A stretch of DNA of 64,000 nucleotides from JAJFJD01 sp965228425 (GCA_965228425.1 OZ245815.1:1860001-1924000); one strand, 5' to 3'. Positions 40,198-49,846 are shown, counted from the first letter of the stretch. Notes: generated from the sequence alone by a model not told the origin. Translations and numbers: made by a program.

Positions 40198-41955
40198 TTA
40201 GAGCAGGTCCTGTTCGATCGCCATGGTGGCTTCGCCGCCATCGGTGATGGCCGTCGCCAGCGCATCGGCCTGTGGCAGAATTTGTGTGGCGTAGAATGCC
40301 GCCGTGCCGAGTTTCGATTCATAGAATGAATGATCGCCGCCGTTCTTCAGGCCGGTCGCGGCGCCGGATGCCGCCCGCGCCATCGCGGCGCCACCCGCAA
40401 CGATCCCGAACAATTTCAAATAGTGACTGGCCCCGGCCAATGCCAAGGTCTGGTTATCCGGCCCCGTTTCGACCAGCCAGTCGGTCGCCCGGGCGAGAGC
40501 ATCGACCGCGGCGGACAGGTGGATTGCGATTTGCGCCGCGGGTCCGAGGTCCGCGCCGTCGAGCGTTTTGATCTCCGATCGCAGGCTCTCGATATAGTCG
40601 TTCGCGGCCGTCCCGCCATCGCGCAGAACTTTCCGGCCGACCAAGTCGATCGCTTGGATGCCGTTGGTGCCTTCGTAGATCGGTGCGATGCGGGCGTCGC
40701 GGTAATGCTGTGCCGCGCCGGTCTCTTCGATGTATCCCATGCCGCCGTGAATCTGGATCCCGAGCGAGGCGACCTCGACGCCGCTGTCGGAGCACCAGGC
40801 CTTGACCACGGGGATTAGCAGATCGACGCGCGCCTGGGCGGCCTGACGCGCGTCCGCATCCGGGTGGCGCTTGGCGATATCGAGATAGGCGGCCGCTTCG
40901 TAGGCGAAACCGCGCATGGCCTCGGTCTGCGCCCGCATGGTCATGAGCATGCGGCGCACGTCGGGGTGCTGGATGATCGGGCCGAACTGCACGCGGTCGC
41001 GCGCGTAATCCCGCGCTTGCTGATAGGCCCGCTCGGCGATGGCGAGGCCGGAGATGCCGATATTCATGCGAGCATTGTTCATCATCGTGAACATGCAGTG
41101 CAGGCCCTCGTTTTCCTTCCCCACCAGATAGCCGATCGCACCGTCATTTTCGCCGAAGGCCATCACGCAGGTCGGGCTCGCATGGATACCAAGCTTGTGC
41201 TCAAGCGAGACACAGCGCACGTCGTTCCGCTGCCCAAGGGTGCCGTTCGAATTGACAAGGAATTTGGGCACGATGAAGAGAGAGATCCCTTTCGGCCCTT
41301 TCGGAGCGTCGGGTGTCCGGGCGAGCACCATATGCACGATATTGTCGGTCATATCGTGTTCGCCATAGGTGATGAAGATTTTCTGGCCGGTGATGCGATA
41401 GTGGTCGCCCTCGGGTTCGGCCTTGCTGCGCAGGGCGCCGAGATCGGACCCCGCCTGTGGTTCCGTGAGGTTCATCGTGCCGGTCCACTCACCGGAAACC
41501 AGCTTCGGCAGGAAAGTGTCTTTCTGCGTCTTCGTCCCGTGGGTGGTGAGCAGTTCGACGGCGCCGAGGGTCAGGGTGGGGCACAGTGTCCATGCGGTAT
41601 TTGCGGCGGCGAACATCTCCATCGCCGCGACTGTTACGAGCCACGGCAAACCCTGGCCACCGTAGTCCGGGTCGAACGGGATACCGGCCCAGCCGCCGTC
41701 CGTGAAGGCGCGATAGGCGTCGGCGAAACCGTCGGCCGTTCGCACCACGCCGTTTTCGACCGATGCGCCCTGCGCGTCGCCGGTCGCATTCAACGGCGCG
41801 ATCACTTCGCCCGCCAGCTTGCCGGCTTCTTCCAGGATGGCATCGACGAGGTCGGTGCTGACCTCTTCGCAGCCGGGTAGACCGGCGACCCGCTGCAACA
41901 GGCCGAGATCGTCGAGCGTGAAGCGGATATCCGAGAGCGGAGCGGCATAGGTCAT
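40198..41955 (-). CDS. Acyl-CoA dehydrogenase
   Basis: A 585-residue flavoprotein of the long form: an N-terminal extension (YAAPLSDIRFTLDDLGLLQR), the N-terminal helical domain, the FAD-binding middle with NLTEPQAGSDLGALRSKAEP and ITGQKIFITYGEHDMTDNI, the C-terminal helical domain with IYEGTNGIQAIDLVGRKV (the catalytic Glu in the YEGTNGIQ motif), and an extra C-terminal domain of about 120 residues ending in LATAITDGGEATMAIEQDLL. It would desaturate an acyl-CoA at the alpha-beta position and pass electrons to ETF. Long versions like this are common in alphaproteobacterial beta-oxidation. No partner in beta-oxidation is adjacent. Confidence 0.9.
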   Translation of the reverse strand: MTYAAPLSDIRFTLDDLGLLQRVAGLPGCEEVSTDLVDAILEEAGKLAGEVIAPLNATGDAQGASVENGVVRTADGFADAYRAFTDGGWAGIPFDPDYGGQGLPWLVTVAAMEMFAAANTAWTLCPTLTLGAVELLTTHGTKTQKDTFLPKLVSGEWTGTMNLTEPQAGSDLGALRSKAEPEGDHYRITGQKIFITYGEHDMTDNIVHMVLARTPDAPKGPKGISLFIVPKFLVNSNGTLGQRNDVRCVSLEHKLGIHASPTCVMAFGENDGAIGYLVGKENEGLHCMFTMMNNARMNIGISGLAIAERAYQQARDYARDRVQFGPIIQHPDVRRMLMTMRAQTEAMRGFAYEAAAYLDIAKRHPDADARQAAQARVDLLIPVVKAWCSDSGVEVASLGIQIHGGMGYIEETGAAQHYRDARIAPIYEGTNGIQAIDLVGRKVLRDGGTAANDYIESLRSEIKTLDGADLGPAAQIAIHLSAAVDALARATDWLVETGPDNQTLALAGASHYLKLFGIVAGGAAMARAASGAATGLKNGGDHSFYESKLGTAAFYATQILPQADALATAITDGGEATMAIEQDLL

Positions 41956-42074
41956 GGCAGATCACCTATTTCATCGGTTGATTGATCCGGCGCGTCGGGA
42001 GCCCGGAATTTCACGATTATTCGATCTCAGCGTTAAGAAGTTGCGAATCAATCTGGTGCGATTTATGACAAGTT

Positions 42075-43511
42075 CTACAGCATCTTACCGGGGTTCATCA
42101 GCCCCTTGGGGTCGATGGCGGCCTTGAGGCGGCGCATGAGCGACAAATCCAAATCCGGCTTGTAGTGCTGTAACTCGTCCCGTTTGAGCTGGCCGATGCC
42201 GTGTTCCGCACTGATCGAGCCGCCCATCTCGACCACGATGTCGTGGACGATCCGGTTCACGTCGTGCCAATGCTCGAGATAGGCCTTTCGCTCCATCTCC
42301 GGCGGTTGGGAAAAGTTAAAGTGCAGATTGCCGTCGCCGACATGCCCGAAACTGCAGGGCCGGATGCCCGGCATATAATCGATGACCGCCTGAGTCGCGG
42401 CGCGGACAAAATCCGGCACGCGGCTGACCGGTACGGATATGTCGTGTTTAATGCTGCCGCCTTCGATCGCCTGCGCCTCGGTGATGCCCTCCCGGATTTT
42501 CCAGAAACTGTCGCGCTGCGCATCGGATTGCGCGATCGTCGCGTCGAGGACGAGTCCGTCTTCGAAGGCGCTCTCGAGAAACGCCTCCATGTCGCCGGCC
42601 ATGCCGCTGTCGGCGCGGGCGCCCGAAAACTCGATCAGGGCATAGAGGTCGTTCCGGTCCTGCAGGGGATCGGTGATCCCCGGAATATGCTTCATCGCGA
42701 GGTCAATGCCGAACCGGCCGATCATCTCGAAGCTGGAGACTGCATCGCCGCTGGCCTCGCGGGCGCGGGCCAGTAGTTCGATGACCGCATCCAGGTCGCG
42801 CACGGCGGCGAAGCATGTCTGCACGTCCTTCGGCAGCGGAAAAAGCTTGAGCACCGCCGCGGTGATGACGCCGAGGGTGCCTTCGCTGCCGACGAACAGG
42901 TGCTTCAAATCGTAGCCGGTGTTGTCCTTCCGCAAACGGCGCAGGCCGTTCCACACCTGCCCCGACGGCAAGACCACTTCGAGCCCCAGCACCAGGTCGC
43001 GCGCGTTGCCGTAGCGCAGCACGTTCACGCCCCCGGCGTTCGTCGAGAGGTTGCCGCCGATCTGGCAGGACCCTTCCGCACCCAGGCTCAGGGGAAAAAG
43101 GCGGTCGGTCTCCGCGGCGGCGGCCTGGATATCCTGCAACACGCAGCCCGCGTCGACCGTAATCGTGTAGTTCAGCGGGTCGACGTCGCGGATCGCCTTC
43201 ATGCGGGCCATGTTCAGGAGGATTTCGTGGCCATGCGATTGCGGGGTAGCGGCCGCGCACATGCTGGTGTTGCCGCCCTGGGGCACGACCGCGATGCCGT
43301 ATTCGGCGCACACGGTCATGACCTGCGCCGTTTCCTCGGTGGATGCGGGGCGCACGAGCATGGCGCAGTGCCCGGAAAAATGTCCACGCCAATCGGTCAG
43401 CAAGGGCGCTTGGTCGTCGGCTGCCGTGCTCCAGCCGTTGTCGCCGACAATGGATTTGATGCGATTCAGGGCTTCGCTGTCGGGGGCGGCGGGCGCGGCG
43501 TCGGGTGCCAT
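42075..43511 (-). CDS. FAD-binding D-2-hydroxyacid dehydrogenase (D-lactate/D-2-hydroxyglutarate/glycolate oxidase GlcD family)
   Basis: A 478-residue enzyme of the VAO/PCMH fold. Residues about 40-220 bind FAD: VVPQGGNTSMCAAATPQSHG, then GAEGSCQIGGNLSTNAGGVN, and SEGTLGVITAAVLKLFPLP. Residues about 260-478 are the FAD-oxidase C domain with the metal-binding GHVGDGNLHFNF and SISAEHGIGQLKRDE. These oxidise a D-2-hydroxy acid to the 2-oxo acid. The Fe-S subunit usual for GlcD-type complexes is not next to it, but a GlcF-like protein sits at 2067-3407, far away. It is 119 bases upstream of the acyl-CoA dehydrogenase gene on the same strand. Substrate is open. Confidence 0.85.
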   Translation of the reverse strand: MAPDAAPAAPDSEALNRIKSIVGDNGWSTAADDQAPLLTDWRGHFSGHCAMLVRPASTEETAQVMTVCAEYGIAVVPQGGNTSMCAAATPQSHGHEILLNMARMKAIRDVDPLNYTITVDAGCVLQDIQAAAAETDRLFPLSLGAEGSCQIGGNLSTNAGGVNVLRYGNARDLVLGLEVVLPSGQVWNGLRRLRKDNTGYDLKHLFVGSEGTLGVITAAVLKLFPLPKDVQTCFAAVRDLDAVIELLARAREASGDAVSSFEMIGRFGIDLAMKHIPGITDPLQDRNDLYALIEFSGARADSGMAGDMEAFLESAFEDGLVLDATIAQSDAQRDSFWKIREGITEAQAIEGGSIKHDISVPVSRVPDFVRAATQAVIDYMPGIRPCSFGHVGDGNLHFNFSQPPEMERKAYLEHWHDVNRIVHDIVVEMGGSISAEHGIGQLKRDELQHYKPDLDLSLMRRLKAAIDPKGLMNPGKML

Positions 43512-43691
43512 GGCGGCGATCCTATGAAATGGGAACTCCTAGGGATTTAGAACAAGCACGGCAACAGGTCAAAGCATCGCGCGACGTAGACCGGCTGGGC
43601 GGTCCTATATCGTCATCGCCCTGGAAATGGACGTGTCATTCATGTCAGTCTGCCGGCAACCGCAACGCAGGAATGAAGGATCCGCCCGCCG

Positions 43692-44036
43692 ATGCCACCG
43701 AAGAAGAATCCTTTGCGATTGAACAAGCTGCAGCTCAAGGCGCTGACCATCATGCAGGCCTATGCGGAAACCGATCACGGCGCGCCGGACGAGGAGGCCG
43801 AAGGCGGCACGAAGATCACTATGCCGCAACCGCATGGTGATCATTTTCACGTGGGCGAAAGCGTTGTGTTCCTTAAGGACGCCAGCGGTCTCCGGAATCA
43901 GGGTGTCTGGGCTGCGCTGGAGCGCAAAGGCCTGATCAAACCGGTCATGTTCCCGGTGGTGTGCACGCTGACCCGCGCCGGACTTTCATACGATACCGGC
44001 GTCGGCGACAGCATCCTGCACCAACCCCATCACTGA
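43692..44036 (+). CDS. Hypothetical protein
   Basis: A 114-residue protein starting MPPKKNPLRLNKLQLKALTI, with a likely helix (residues 10-26), an acidic loop (ETDHGAPDEEAEGG), a His-rich stretch PQPHGDHFHVGESVVF and a C-terminal part ALERKGLIKPVMFPVVCTLT that reads like a winged-helix or marR-type strand. It has no signal or membrane segment. GAAGGATCCGCCCGCCG before the ATG supports expression. It is flanked by a divergent FAD dehydrogenase gene and the cytochrome c peroxidase gene; a weak hairpin at 44044-44061 may terminate it. No family recognised; metal binding by the His cluster is only a possibility. Confidence 0.55.
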   Translation: MPPKKNPLRLNKLQLKALTIMQAYAETDHGAPDEEAEGGTKITMPQPHGDHFHVGESVVFLKDASGLRNQGVWAALERKGLIKPVMFPVVCTLTRAGLSYDTGVGDSILHQPHH

Positions 44037-44043
44037 TCCTCCG

Positions 44044-44070
44044 GGCCGTCGGCTCACGGCCAATATTTGT
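44044..44070 (+). terminator. Possible weak terminator
   Basis: GGCCGT (44044-44049) pairs with ACGGCC (44056-44061), followed by AATATTTGT. Stem is short, so confidence is low. The remainder of the gap to 44291 is AT-rich and probably holds the peroxidase promoter. Confidence 0.35.
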
Positions 44071-44291
44071 GCGCTATTCTGTTGTGCGCATCGTCCCGAC
44101 TTTGCCGGATATTGATGCTAATCGGATGCCCCACTCTCAATGATTGTGCATATTCCAAAATTTCAATCGATTTTTTACGAATTTGTAACGTCTGTTGTCT
44201 AAAAATCAGTCAAATTTCCGATAACGATCCGTCTGACTAATTCACGCGCATTTCACACAAAATTAGCTCGGGTATTACGCGGAGGCCTTCG

Positions 44292-45305
44292 ATGGCACGT
44301 CTTTCTGCGCGCGTTGCGCATTTTCTGATTATTCTCGGCATGGTTGCCGGCTTGGGCTCGGTCGGTGTTCGGGCCGATCAACTGGCCAGCGCCTACAAGC
44401 GGCCGGAATCGATCCCATTTCCGGCCGAAAATCCCTACACGCCGGAAAAGGCCGCCCTTGGCAAGATGCTGTACTTCGATCCGCGGGTCAGCAACGGCCA
44501 GAACATGAACTGTGCAAGCTGTCATAACCCGTCTTTCGGATGGGAAGCACCGGTGCCGCTCGCAATCGGCAGCCAGAATACGCCGCTGGGCCGCCATGCG
44601 CCGACCGTGTTGAACCAAGCGTGGTCGGATGAGTTCTTCTGGGATGGGCGCTCGAAAACGCTGGAAGATCAAGCGGCCGGACCGATCACGGCCGATGTGG
44701 AAATGAATATGCCGCTCCCGAAGCTGGTTGAGCGGTTGAGTGGCATCGAAGATTACGTCACTTGGTTCGATAAGGTCTTCCCGAAAAAGGGCATCACTCA
44801 AAAAACGATCCTACAGGCGATCGCGACCTATGAGCGGACTGTTGTCGCTAGTTATGCACCGTTCGATGCGTGGGTGGATGGCGATGACAAAGCCATTTCG
44901 GAGTCCGCGAAGCGTGGGTTCAAGTTGTTCACCGGCAAGGCGCGTTGCGCCGATTGCCATTCGGGCTGGAATTTCACCGACAACAAATATCATGACATCG
45001 GCCTTCCCAGCCAAGACATCGGGCGGGGGGCAATCGAAAAGCACAATCCGCAGGCGAAGCACGCGTTCAAGACACCGGGCTTGCGCGACCTGACGCAGCG
45101 CATGCCCTTCATGCATGATGGTTCGGTCCCGGATTTGTATGACGTCGTGGCGCATTACGTGAGCGGCGGTGTGCAGCGCCCGTCGCTGTCGCCGCTGATG
45201 AAGCCCTTGAATCTCAATCAGGATGAAATCGCGGACCTGATTGCGTTTATGGAGTCGCTGACCGGCGAAAAAGCCGTTGTCGCACTCCCCATCCTTCCGA
45301 ATTGA
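44292..45305 (+). CDS. Di-haem cytochrome c peroxidase (CcpA/MauG family)
   Basis: A 337-residue periplasmic protein. Signal peptide: residues 1-28 (FLIILGMVAGLGSVGVRA). Two covalent haem sites: C74-AS-C77-H78 in the N-terminal domain and C219-AD-C222-H223 in the C-terminal one. Conserved family segments: LGKMLYFDPRVS, FFWDGRSKTLEDQAAGP, ATYERTV, and FKTPGLRDLTQRMPFMHDGS. It reduces hydrogen peroxide to water with electrons from a c-type cytochrome. The gap to the next start is 8 bases, so it is co-transcribed with a chemotaxis receptor, which suggests a link between peroxide or redox state and motility. GCGGAGGCCTTCG precedes the ATG. Confidence 0.9.
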   Translation: MARLSARVAHFLIILGMVAGLGSVGVRADQLASAYKRPESIPFPAENPYTPEKAALGKMLYFDPRVSNGQNMNCASCHNPSFGWEAPVPLAIGSQNTPLGRHAPTVLNQAWSDEFFWDGRSKTLEDQAAGPITADVEMNMPLPKLVERLSGIEDYVTWFDKVFPKKGITQKTILQAIATYERTVVASYAPFDAWVDGDDKAISESAKRGFKLFTGKARCADCHSGWNFTDNKYHDIGLPSQDIGRGAIEKHNPQAKHAFKTPGLRDLTQRMPFMHDGSVPDLYDVVAHYVSGGVQRPSLSPLMKPLNLNQDEIADLIAFMESLTGEKAVVALPILPN

Positions 45306-45313
45306 GGCCGGCC

Positions 45314-46972
45314 ATGTCGATCAAACAAAAAATTCTTTTCGGATTTCTCGCTGTAATCGCCATTGGTGTCATCCAAGGCCTGTTCATGATCCGCAGCATT
45401 TCGACCATTGCCGAAACGACCGATGTCATCTTTGAGAAACCGTTGACGGCGGTTGCTGGCGCGCGGGGGGCATGGAGCCGGTTTCGCGACGCGAGCGGCC
45501 ATGTTTCCTCTGTCCTGGAGATGACGTATCCCATCGATAGCCGATCGTCGTTGGTGACTTACGAACGTCTCTACGCGGCCTTCCAGGCCGATATCAAGAC
45601 GGTTCAAGCGCGCACGATGTCGGACGAAGCGTCAAGAATTGTCCAGGACGTGACGAAAGTGAGCGATCGCTGGCACACGTTGGCGCTGCAATTGTTGGGC
45701 AAAGAGCCGGCACTGACGATTCCGTCCCCGCATGTCATGACGCGCCTTGAGAAGAACGTCGCGTCGAAACTTAACGATCTGGTGTCGATCACCATTGCCG
45801 ACGCACAGGCCCTGCGCGAAGCGACGGCGACCGAAAGCGAAATCCGGACGCTTTGGTCGACCGGTGCATTGGTCGCCAGCTTGATTGTTGGTGTTCTTTT
45901 GGCCTTGGGGATCGCCTGGAACCTAACCCGGCCGCTCGAACATCTGAAACTGACGATGCTCAAAATATCTCAGGGCGACCTGGATCAAGAGGTAACCGCC
46001 GTTGGCCGAAAAGACGAGATCGGTGAAATGGCTCAAGCTGTGCAGGTGTTCAAGGACAATGCGATCCAGATGGAAGAATTCCGGGTTGCTAAGAAGAACG
46101 AGCGGATCCAGGCTGAGGAAGAAAAAAAGAACGCCATGCGCGCGCTTGCCGATGAGTTCGAGAACCAGGTCATGGCTGTTGTCGAAACGGTCTCCGAATC
46201 CGCCTCCCGGCTGCAGGATACGGCGCGATCCATGTCGGCGACCGCAGGATCGACAAACGAACGGGCATCTTCCGTCGCATCGGCATCGGCGGCCGCGACC
46301 GGCAACGTTGAGACCGTGGCATCGGCGGCTGACGACCTGTTTAAATTGATCAGTGATACGAGTATTCAAGTGAATAAATCCACCGACATTGCGGCGCGTG
46401 CGAATGGGGAAGCGGCGCGTACCAATGAAACGGTGCAGGGGCTCGCGACCGCGGCCAAAAAGATCGGTGAGGTCGTCAACTTGATCCACGATATCGCGGA
46501 ACAGACGAATTTGCTTGCGCTCAACGCAACGATCGAGGCCGCGCGCGCCGGCGAAGCGGGTAAAGGGTTCTCGGTCGTTGCATCCGAAGTGAAGAACCTG
46601 GCCAATCAGACTGCGCAAGCGACCGAGGAAATCAGTACGCAGATCAGCGAGATTCAATCGGTCACCGGCGAAGCCGTATCCGCGATCGAAGGTATCGGCG
46701 AGACGATCGGCGAACTCGGCGGTATCGCGCAGTCCGTCGCCACCGCCGTGGAAGAGCAGAGGACCGCGACGCAGGAAATCGCCCAGAATACGCAGCAGGC
46801 GGCCTCCGGAACCAAGGCGGTCAGCGGGACCATCGACGAGGTGACGCAAGCAGCATCCGAAACCGGGACGTCCGCCCAGGAAGTGCTGGAAGCTGCGTCG
46901 GACCTGTCTCAACAGTCCGAAAGCCTGCGGCAAGGGGTGACGACCTTCCTCGGCAAAGTGAAATCGGCCTAG
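45314..46972 (+). CDS. Methyl-accepting chemotaxis protein
   Basis: ATG at 45314 gives 552 residues (a TTG at 45302 would add four). Membrane segment 1 is at residues 8-26 (LFGFLAVIAIGVIQGLFMI), then a periplasmic domain of about 155 residues, likely a four-helix bundle sensor, and membrane segment 2 at 182-203. A HAMP domain follows (about 204-260, MLKISQGDLDQEVTAVGRKD), then the cytoplasmic signalling hairpin whose tip is EQTNLLALNATIEAARAGEA. It passes ligand or redox input to CheA. It begins 8 bases after the peroxidase gene. No Cys is in the periplasmic part. Ligand unknown. Its stop overlaps the convergent tsaC-type gene by 4 bases. Confidence 0.92.
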   Translation: MSIKQKILFGFLAVIAIGVIQGLFMIRSISTIAETTDVIFEKPLTAVAGARGAWSRFRDASGHVSSVLEMTYPIDSRSSLVTYERLYAAFQADIKTVQARTMSDEASRIVQDVTKVSDRWHTLALQLLGKEPALTIPSPHVMTRLEKNVASKLNDLVSITIADAQALREATATESEIRTLWSTGALVASLIVGVLLALGIAWNLTRPLEHLKLTMLKISQGDLDQEVTAVGRKDEIGEMAQAVQVFKDNAIQMEEFRVAKKNERIQAEEEKKNAMRALADEFENQVMAVVETVSESASRLQDTARSMSATAGSTNERASSVASASAAATGNVETVASAADDLFKLISDTSIQVNKSTDIAARANGEAARTNETVQGLATAAKKIGEVVNLIHDIAEQTNLLALNATIEAARAGEAGKGFSVVASEVKNLANQTAQATEEISTQISEIQSVTGEAVSAIEGIGETIGELGGIAQSVATAVEEQRTATQEIAQNTQQAASGTKAVSGTIDEVTQAASETGTSAQEVLEAASDLSQQSESLRQGVTTFLGKVKSA

Positions 46973-47922
46973 GGCGTTTCGCCAGCCTCGGCGGCGCGGC
47001 GCAGGCGGTCGTTGATCGCCCGGCCGAGGCCGGTTTGGGGGATCGGGGACACGGCAATCGTGCTGTACTCTGGCGAGTCCAGCGCGTGCAGATGGGCGAA
47101 AAGGTTCGCTGCCGCTTCGACCAGATCACCGCTTGGGCTGAGGTTTTTAGCCGCCTTATTCACCGGACCAAATCCCAACAAGGCTTCGCCCGGTTGCGCG
47201 GCTTTGGCGTTCATCCGCACCGGGCGGGACGGGGCGTAATGCCGGGTCAACATGCCGGGCGATTTCGGCGCCTCGTCGTCGGATTGGGCAATAAGGACCG
47301 GGCCGTCTAACGCTCCTTCGATCTCTTCCTGCGGCAGGCCGCCTTGGCGCAGGATCACCGGCGTCTCTTCGGATAGGTCGAGCACGGTGGATTCCAGGCC
47401 GACGGCGCAGGGGCCGTCATCCAGGATCATCGCGACATGGTCACCCAATTGTTCCGCGACATGATCGGCCGTGGTCGGGCTCAAGCGGCCCGACCGATTC
47501 GCGCTCGGTGCGGCAATCGGGCGCGCGGTACGGCCTAGCAATTGCCGGGCGCCCGCATGCCTAGGGACCCGCACCGCGACCGTTTCAAGCCCGGCGCTGG
47601 CCAGGCGCGACAGGCCGCAGTCCGGCCGGCGCTGTAGGACCAAGGTCAGCGGGCCGGGCCAGAACCGCGCGGCCATTCTTTCCGCCGCCGGTGTCAGGAC
47701 GGCAAAGGCCGCAGCCTCGTCCGCATCGACAACATGCAGGATCAAGGGATTGAAACTCGGGCGATTCTTCGCTTCGAAGATGCAGGCGACGGCGGTGTCG
47801 TTGGTCGCATCCGCGCCGAGGCCATAGACCGTCTCGGTCGGAAAGGCGACCAATTCGCCGGCGCGCAGCAGGTCTGCGGCGCGGGCGATTGACTCCGGTT
47901 CCATGGCGGTGATGCGGTCCAT
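46969..47922 (-). CDS. L-threonylcarbamoyladenylate synthase (TsaC/Sua5 type)
   Basis: A 317-residue protein: residues about 8-205 are the YrdC/TsaC fold with AGELVAFPTETVYGLGADAT, KNRPSFNPLILHVVD (the KxR motif) and SANRSGRLSPTTADHV (the SxN motif), and about 210-317 are the extra Sua5 C-terminal domain (LTRHYAPSRPVRMNA). It makes threonylcarbamoyl-AMP from threonine, bicarbonate and ATP for t6A37 in tRNAs reading ANN codons. Met at the seventh codon (MEPESIARA) could be the start as well. No other t6A gene is adjacent. The gap to the divergent ParA-like gene is 118 bases. Confidence 0.92.
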   Translation of the reverse strand: MDRITAMEPESIARAADLLRAGELVAFPTETVYGLGADATNDTAVACIFEAKNRPSFNPLILHVVDADEAAAFAVLTPAAERMAARFWPGPLTLVLQRRPDCGLSRLASAGLETVAVRVPRHAGARQLLGRTARPIAAPSANRSGRLSPTTADHVAEQLGDHVAMILDDGPCAVGLESTVLDLSEETPVILRQGGLPQEEIEGALDGPVLIAQSDDEAPKSPGMLTRHYAPSRPVRMNAKAAQPGEALLGFGPVNKAAKNLSPSGDLVEAAANLFAHLHALDSPEYSTIAVSPIPQTGLGRAINDRLRRAAEAGETP

Positions 47923-48040
47923 GGCGCTGCCTTACACGGGCGGAACGATTGTGGCAAGCGATGCGCGGTTGGGGGTTGCCACCCACCGTGGCAGGCGGCA
48001 ATTTGGGGCCGACGTGATTCGAGGCATCGACGGGGGAGTT

Positions 48041-48679
48041 ATGGCGGGCAAGATCTTCACGATCGCGCAGCAAAAGGGCGGCGCGGGCAAGACGACGGTG
48101 GCGGTTCATCTCGCGATCGCCTGGGCGCAGCAGCGGGGCAAGAAGGTCGCTATCCTCGATACCGACCCGCAGGGCAGCACCAGCATTTGGTACGAGGCAC
48201 GGGAGCATTATCTCGGCGCCGACGAGACCGGCATCACCTTCCGCCGGGCGAAAGGCATCCGCGCGGTGGATGAGGCCCGCAAGTTGGCCCGCAGCCATGA
48301 CGCGGTGCTGGTCGATATGCCGCCGCATGCCTCAACGTCGGCGAATGCGGTCATCCGGGCCGCGACCCTGGTCGTCATTCCTGTGCAGCCGACGCCGCTC
48401 GATTTCTGGGCGACCCTGCCGACCCTCGAGATCGCCGCCGGCGACAAGAAGCCGGTATTGCTGGTGTTGAACCGTGTGACGCCTCGCGCGCTGCTGACGG
48501 CGACGATGATCACCCGTCTCGGCGAATACAAGGTGCGGGTGGCGAAATCGCCGCTCGGCAACCGCGTCGCCTTTGCCGAAAGCATCGGCGCCGGGCGGAC
48601 GGTATTGGAGACGCGTCCCCGCAGCGTGGCGGCGACCGAGGTGCGCGCGCTGGCTCGGGAAATCATTCGCCGCGCCTGA
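48041..48679 (+). CDS. ParA-family (MinD/ParA-type) ATPase
   Basis: ATG at 48041 with GGGGGAG four bases upstream gives 212 residues; a longer open frame upstream is not needed. The deviant Walker A motif QQKGGAGKTTVAVHLA lies at residues 9-24 and Walker A-prime/B region AILDTDPQGSTSIWY follows, then VLVDMPPHASTSANAV and VIPVQPTPLDFWATL. This is the small ParA type often found alone on chromosomes. No parB or centromere-like repeat is beside it, so it may position some other cargo or be an orphan. Substrate of positioning unknown. Confidence 0.85.
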   Translation: MAGKIFTIAQQKGGAGKTTVAVHLAIAWAQQRGKKVAILDTDPQGSTSIWYEAREHYLGADETGITFRRAKGIRAVDEARKLARSHDAVLVDMPPHASTSANAVIRAATLVVIPVQPTPLDFWATLPTLEIAAGDKKPVLLVLNRVTPRALLTATMITRLGEYKVRVAKSPLGNRVAFAESIGAGRTVLETRPRSVAATEVRALAREIIRRA

Positions 48680-48769
48680 CCGGAGGGCCGTTGGGAACGC
48701 CGGTTTCCGGGTTTTGCGTTTCCGGCATTTGGCCGCTAGGCTCCGCCCGCAATACAGGGAGCGGACGCC

Positions 48770-49846
48770 ATGAGTGAGAACACGACGAAATTCAAGATCG
48801 CGAATATTCCCGGCGACGGCATCGGCAACGAGGTCGTGCCCGAAGGCTTGCGGGTGCTCGAAGCGGTTGGCCAGAAATACGGCATCGAATACGAATACAG
48901 CGACTACGACTGGAGCTGCGAGCGCTACGCCAAGGTCGGCAGCATGATGCCCGACGACGGCATCGAGCAGCTGCGCGACAAGGATGCGATCTTCCTCGGC
49001 GCCTGCGGCTTCCCGAACGTGCCCGATCATATCTCGCTCTGGGGCCTGCTGATCCCGATCCGCCGCGAATTCCAGCAATATGTTAACCTGCGCCCGGTGC
49101 GCCTGCTGCCCGGGATCACGCCGCCGGTGCACGGCTACGATCCCGGCGATATCGACTTTTACGTCGTCCGCGAGAACTGCGAGGGCGAGTATTCGTCGAT
49201 GGGCGGCCGCATCTACGAGGGCCTGTCCAACGAGTTCGTCATCCAAGAATCCGTTTTCACGCGGATGGGCGTCGACCGGATTCTCAAATACGCCTTCGAA
49301 CTGGGCATGAAGCGCGAGGGCAAGCATGTGACCTCGGCGACCAAGTCGAACGGCATCATCTACACCATGCCCTATTGGGACGAGCGCTTCGCGGCGATGT
49401 CGGAACAGTATCCCGACATCAAGACCGACCAATTCCACATCGACATCCTGACCGCGCATTTCGTGCAGCATCCGGACTGGTTCGACGTGGTGGTCGGCAG
49501 CAACCTGTTCGGCGACATCCTGTCCGACCTGGGACCGGGCGTGACCGGCACCATCGCGGTGGCGCCGTCGGCGAACATCAATCCGGAACGCGACCACCCG
49601 TCCATGTTCGAGCCGGTGCATGGTTCCGCCCCCGACATCGCGGGGCAGGGCATCGCCAATCCCATCGGCCAAATCTGGTCTGCCTCCATGATGCTCGACC
49701 ACTTGGGCCAGCCCGAGGCGGGGGCTGCCGTGGTCAAGGCGATCGAGACGGTCCTCTCCGAATCCGGTGCGCCGCTGACCCCCGATATGGGCGGCAAGGC
49801 GAACACGCAGGATCTGGGCAAGGCCATCGCCGACGCGGTCGAGTAG
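48770..49846 (+). CDS. Isocitrate/isopropylmalate dehydrogenase family enzyme, tartrate dehydrogenase/D-malate type
   Basis: A 358-residue beta-decarboxylating dehydrogenase: IANIPGDGIGNEVVPEGL starts the fold, RENCEGEYSSMGGR (substrate loop), KSNGIIYTMPYWDERFAAM (catalytic Lys/Tyr region), VVVGSNLFGDILSDLGPGVT (metal-binding Asp) and EPVHGSAPDIAGQGIANPIG (cofactor loop). The YSSMGGR loop in place of LeuB's GGIYFG pattern and the general length fit tartrate dehydrogenase/decarboxylase or D-malate dehydrogenase rather than LeuB. It would act with NAD and Mg/Mn on a 2-hydroxy-dicarboxylate. CAGGGAGCGGACGCC precedes the ATG. A repeat hairpin follows it. Confidence 0.82.
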   Translation: MSENTTKFKIANIPGDGIGNEVVPEGLRVLEAVGQKYGIEYEYSDYDWSCERYAKVGSMMPDDGIEQLRDKDAIFLGACGFPNVPDHISLWGLLIPIRREFQQYVNLRPVRLLPGITPPVHGYDPGDIDFYVVRENCEGEYSSMGGRIYEGLSNEFVIQESVFTRMGVDRILKYAFELGMKREGKHVTSATKSNGIIYTMPYWDERFAAMSEQYPDIKTDQFHIDILTAHFVQHPDWFDVVVGSNLFGDILSDLGPGVTGTIAVAPSANINPERDHPSMFEPVHGSAPDIAGQGIANPIGQIWSASMMLDHLGQPEAGAAVVKAIETVLSESGAPLTPDMGGKANTQDLGKAIADAVE

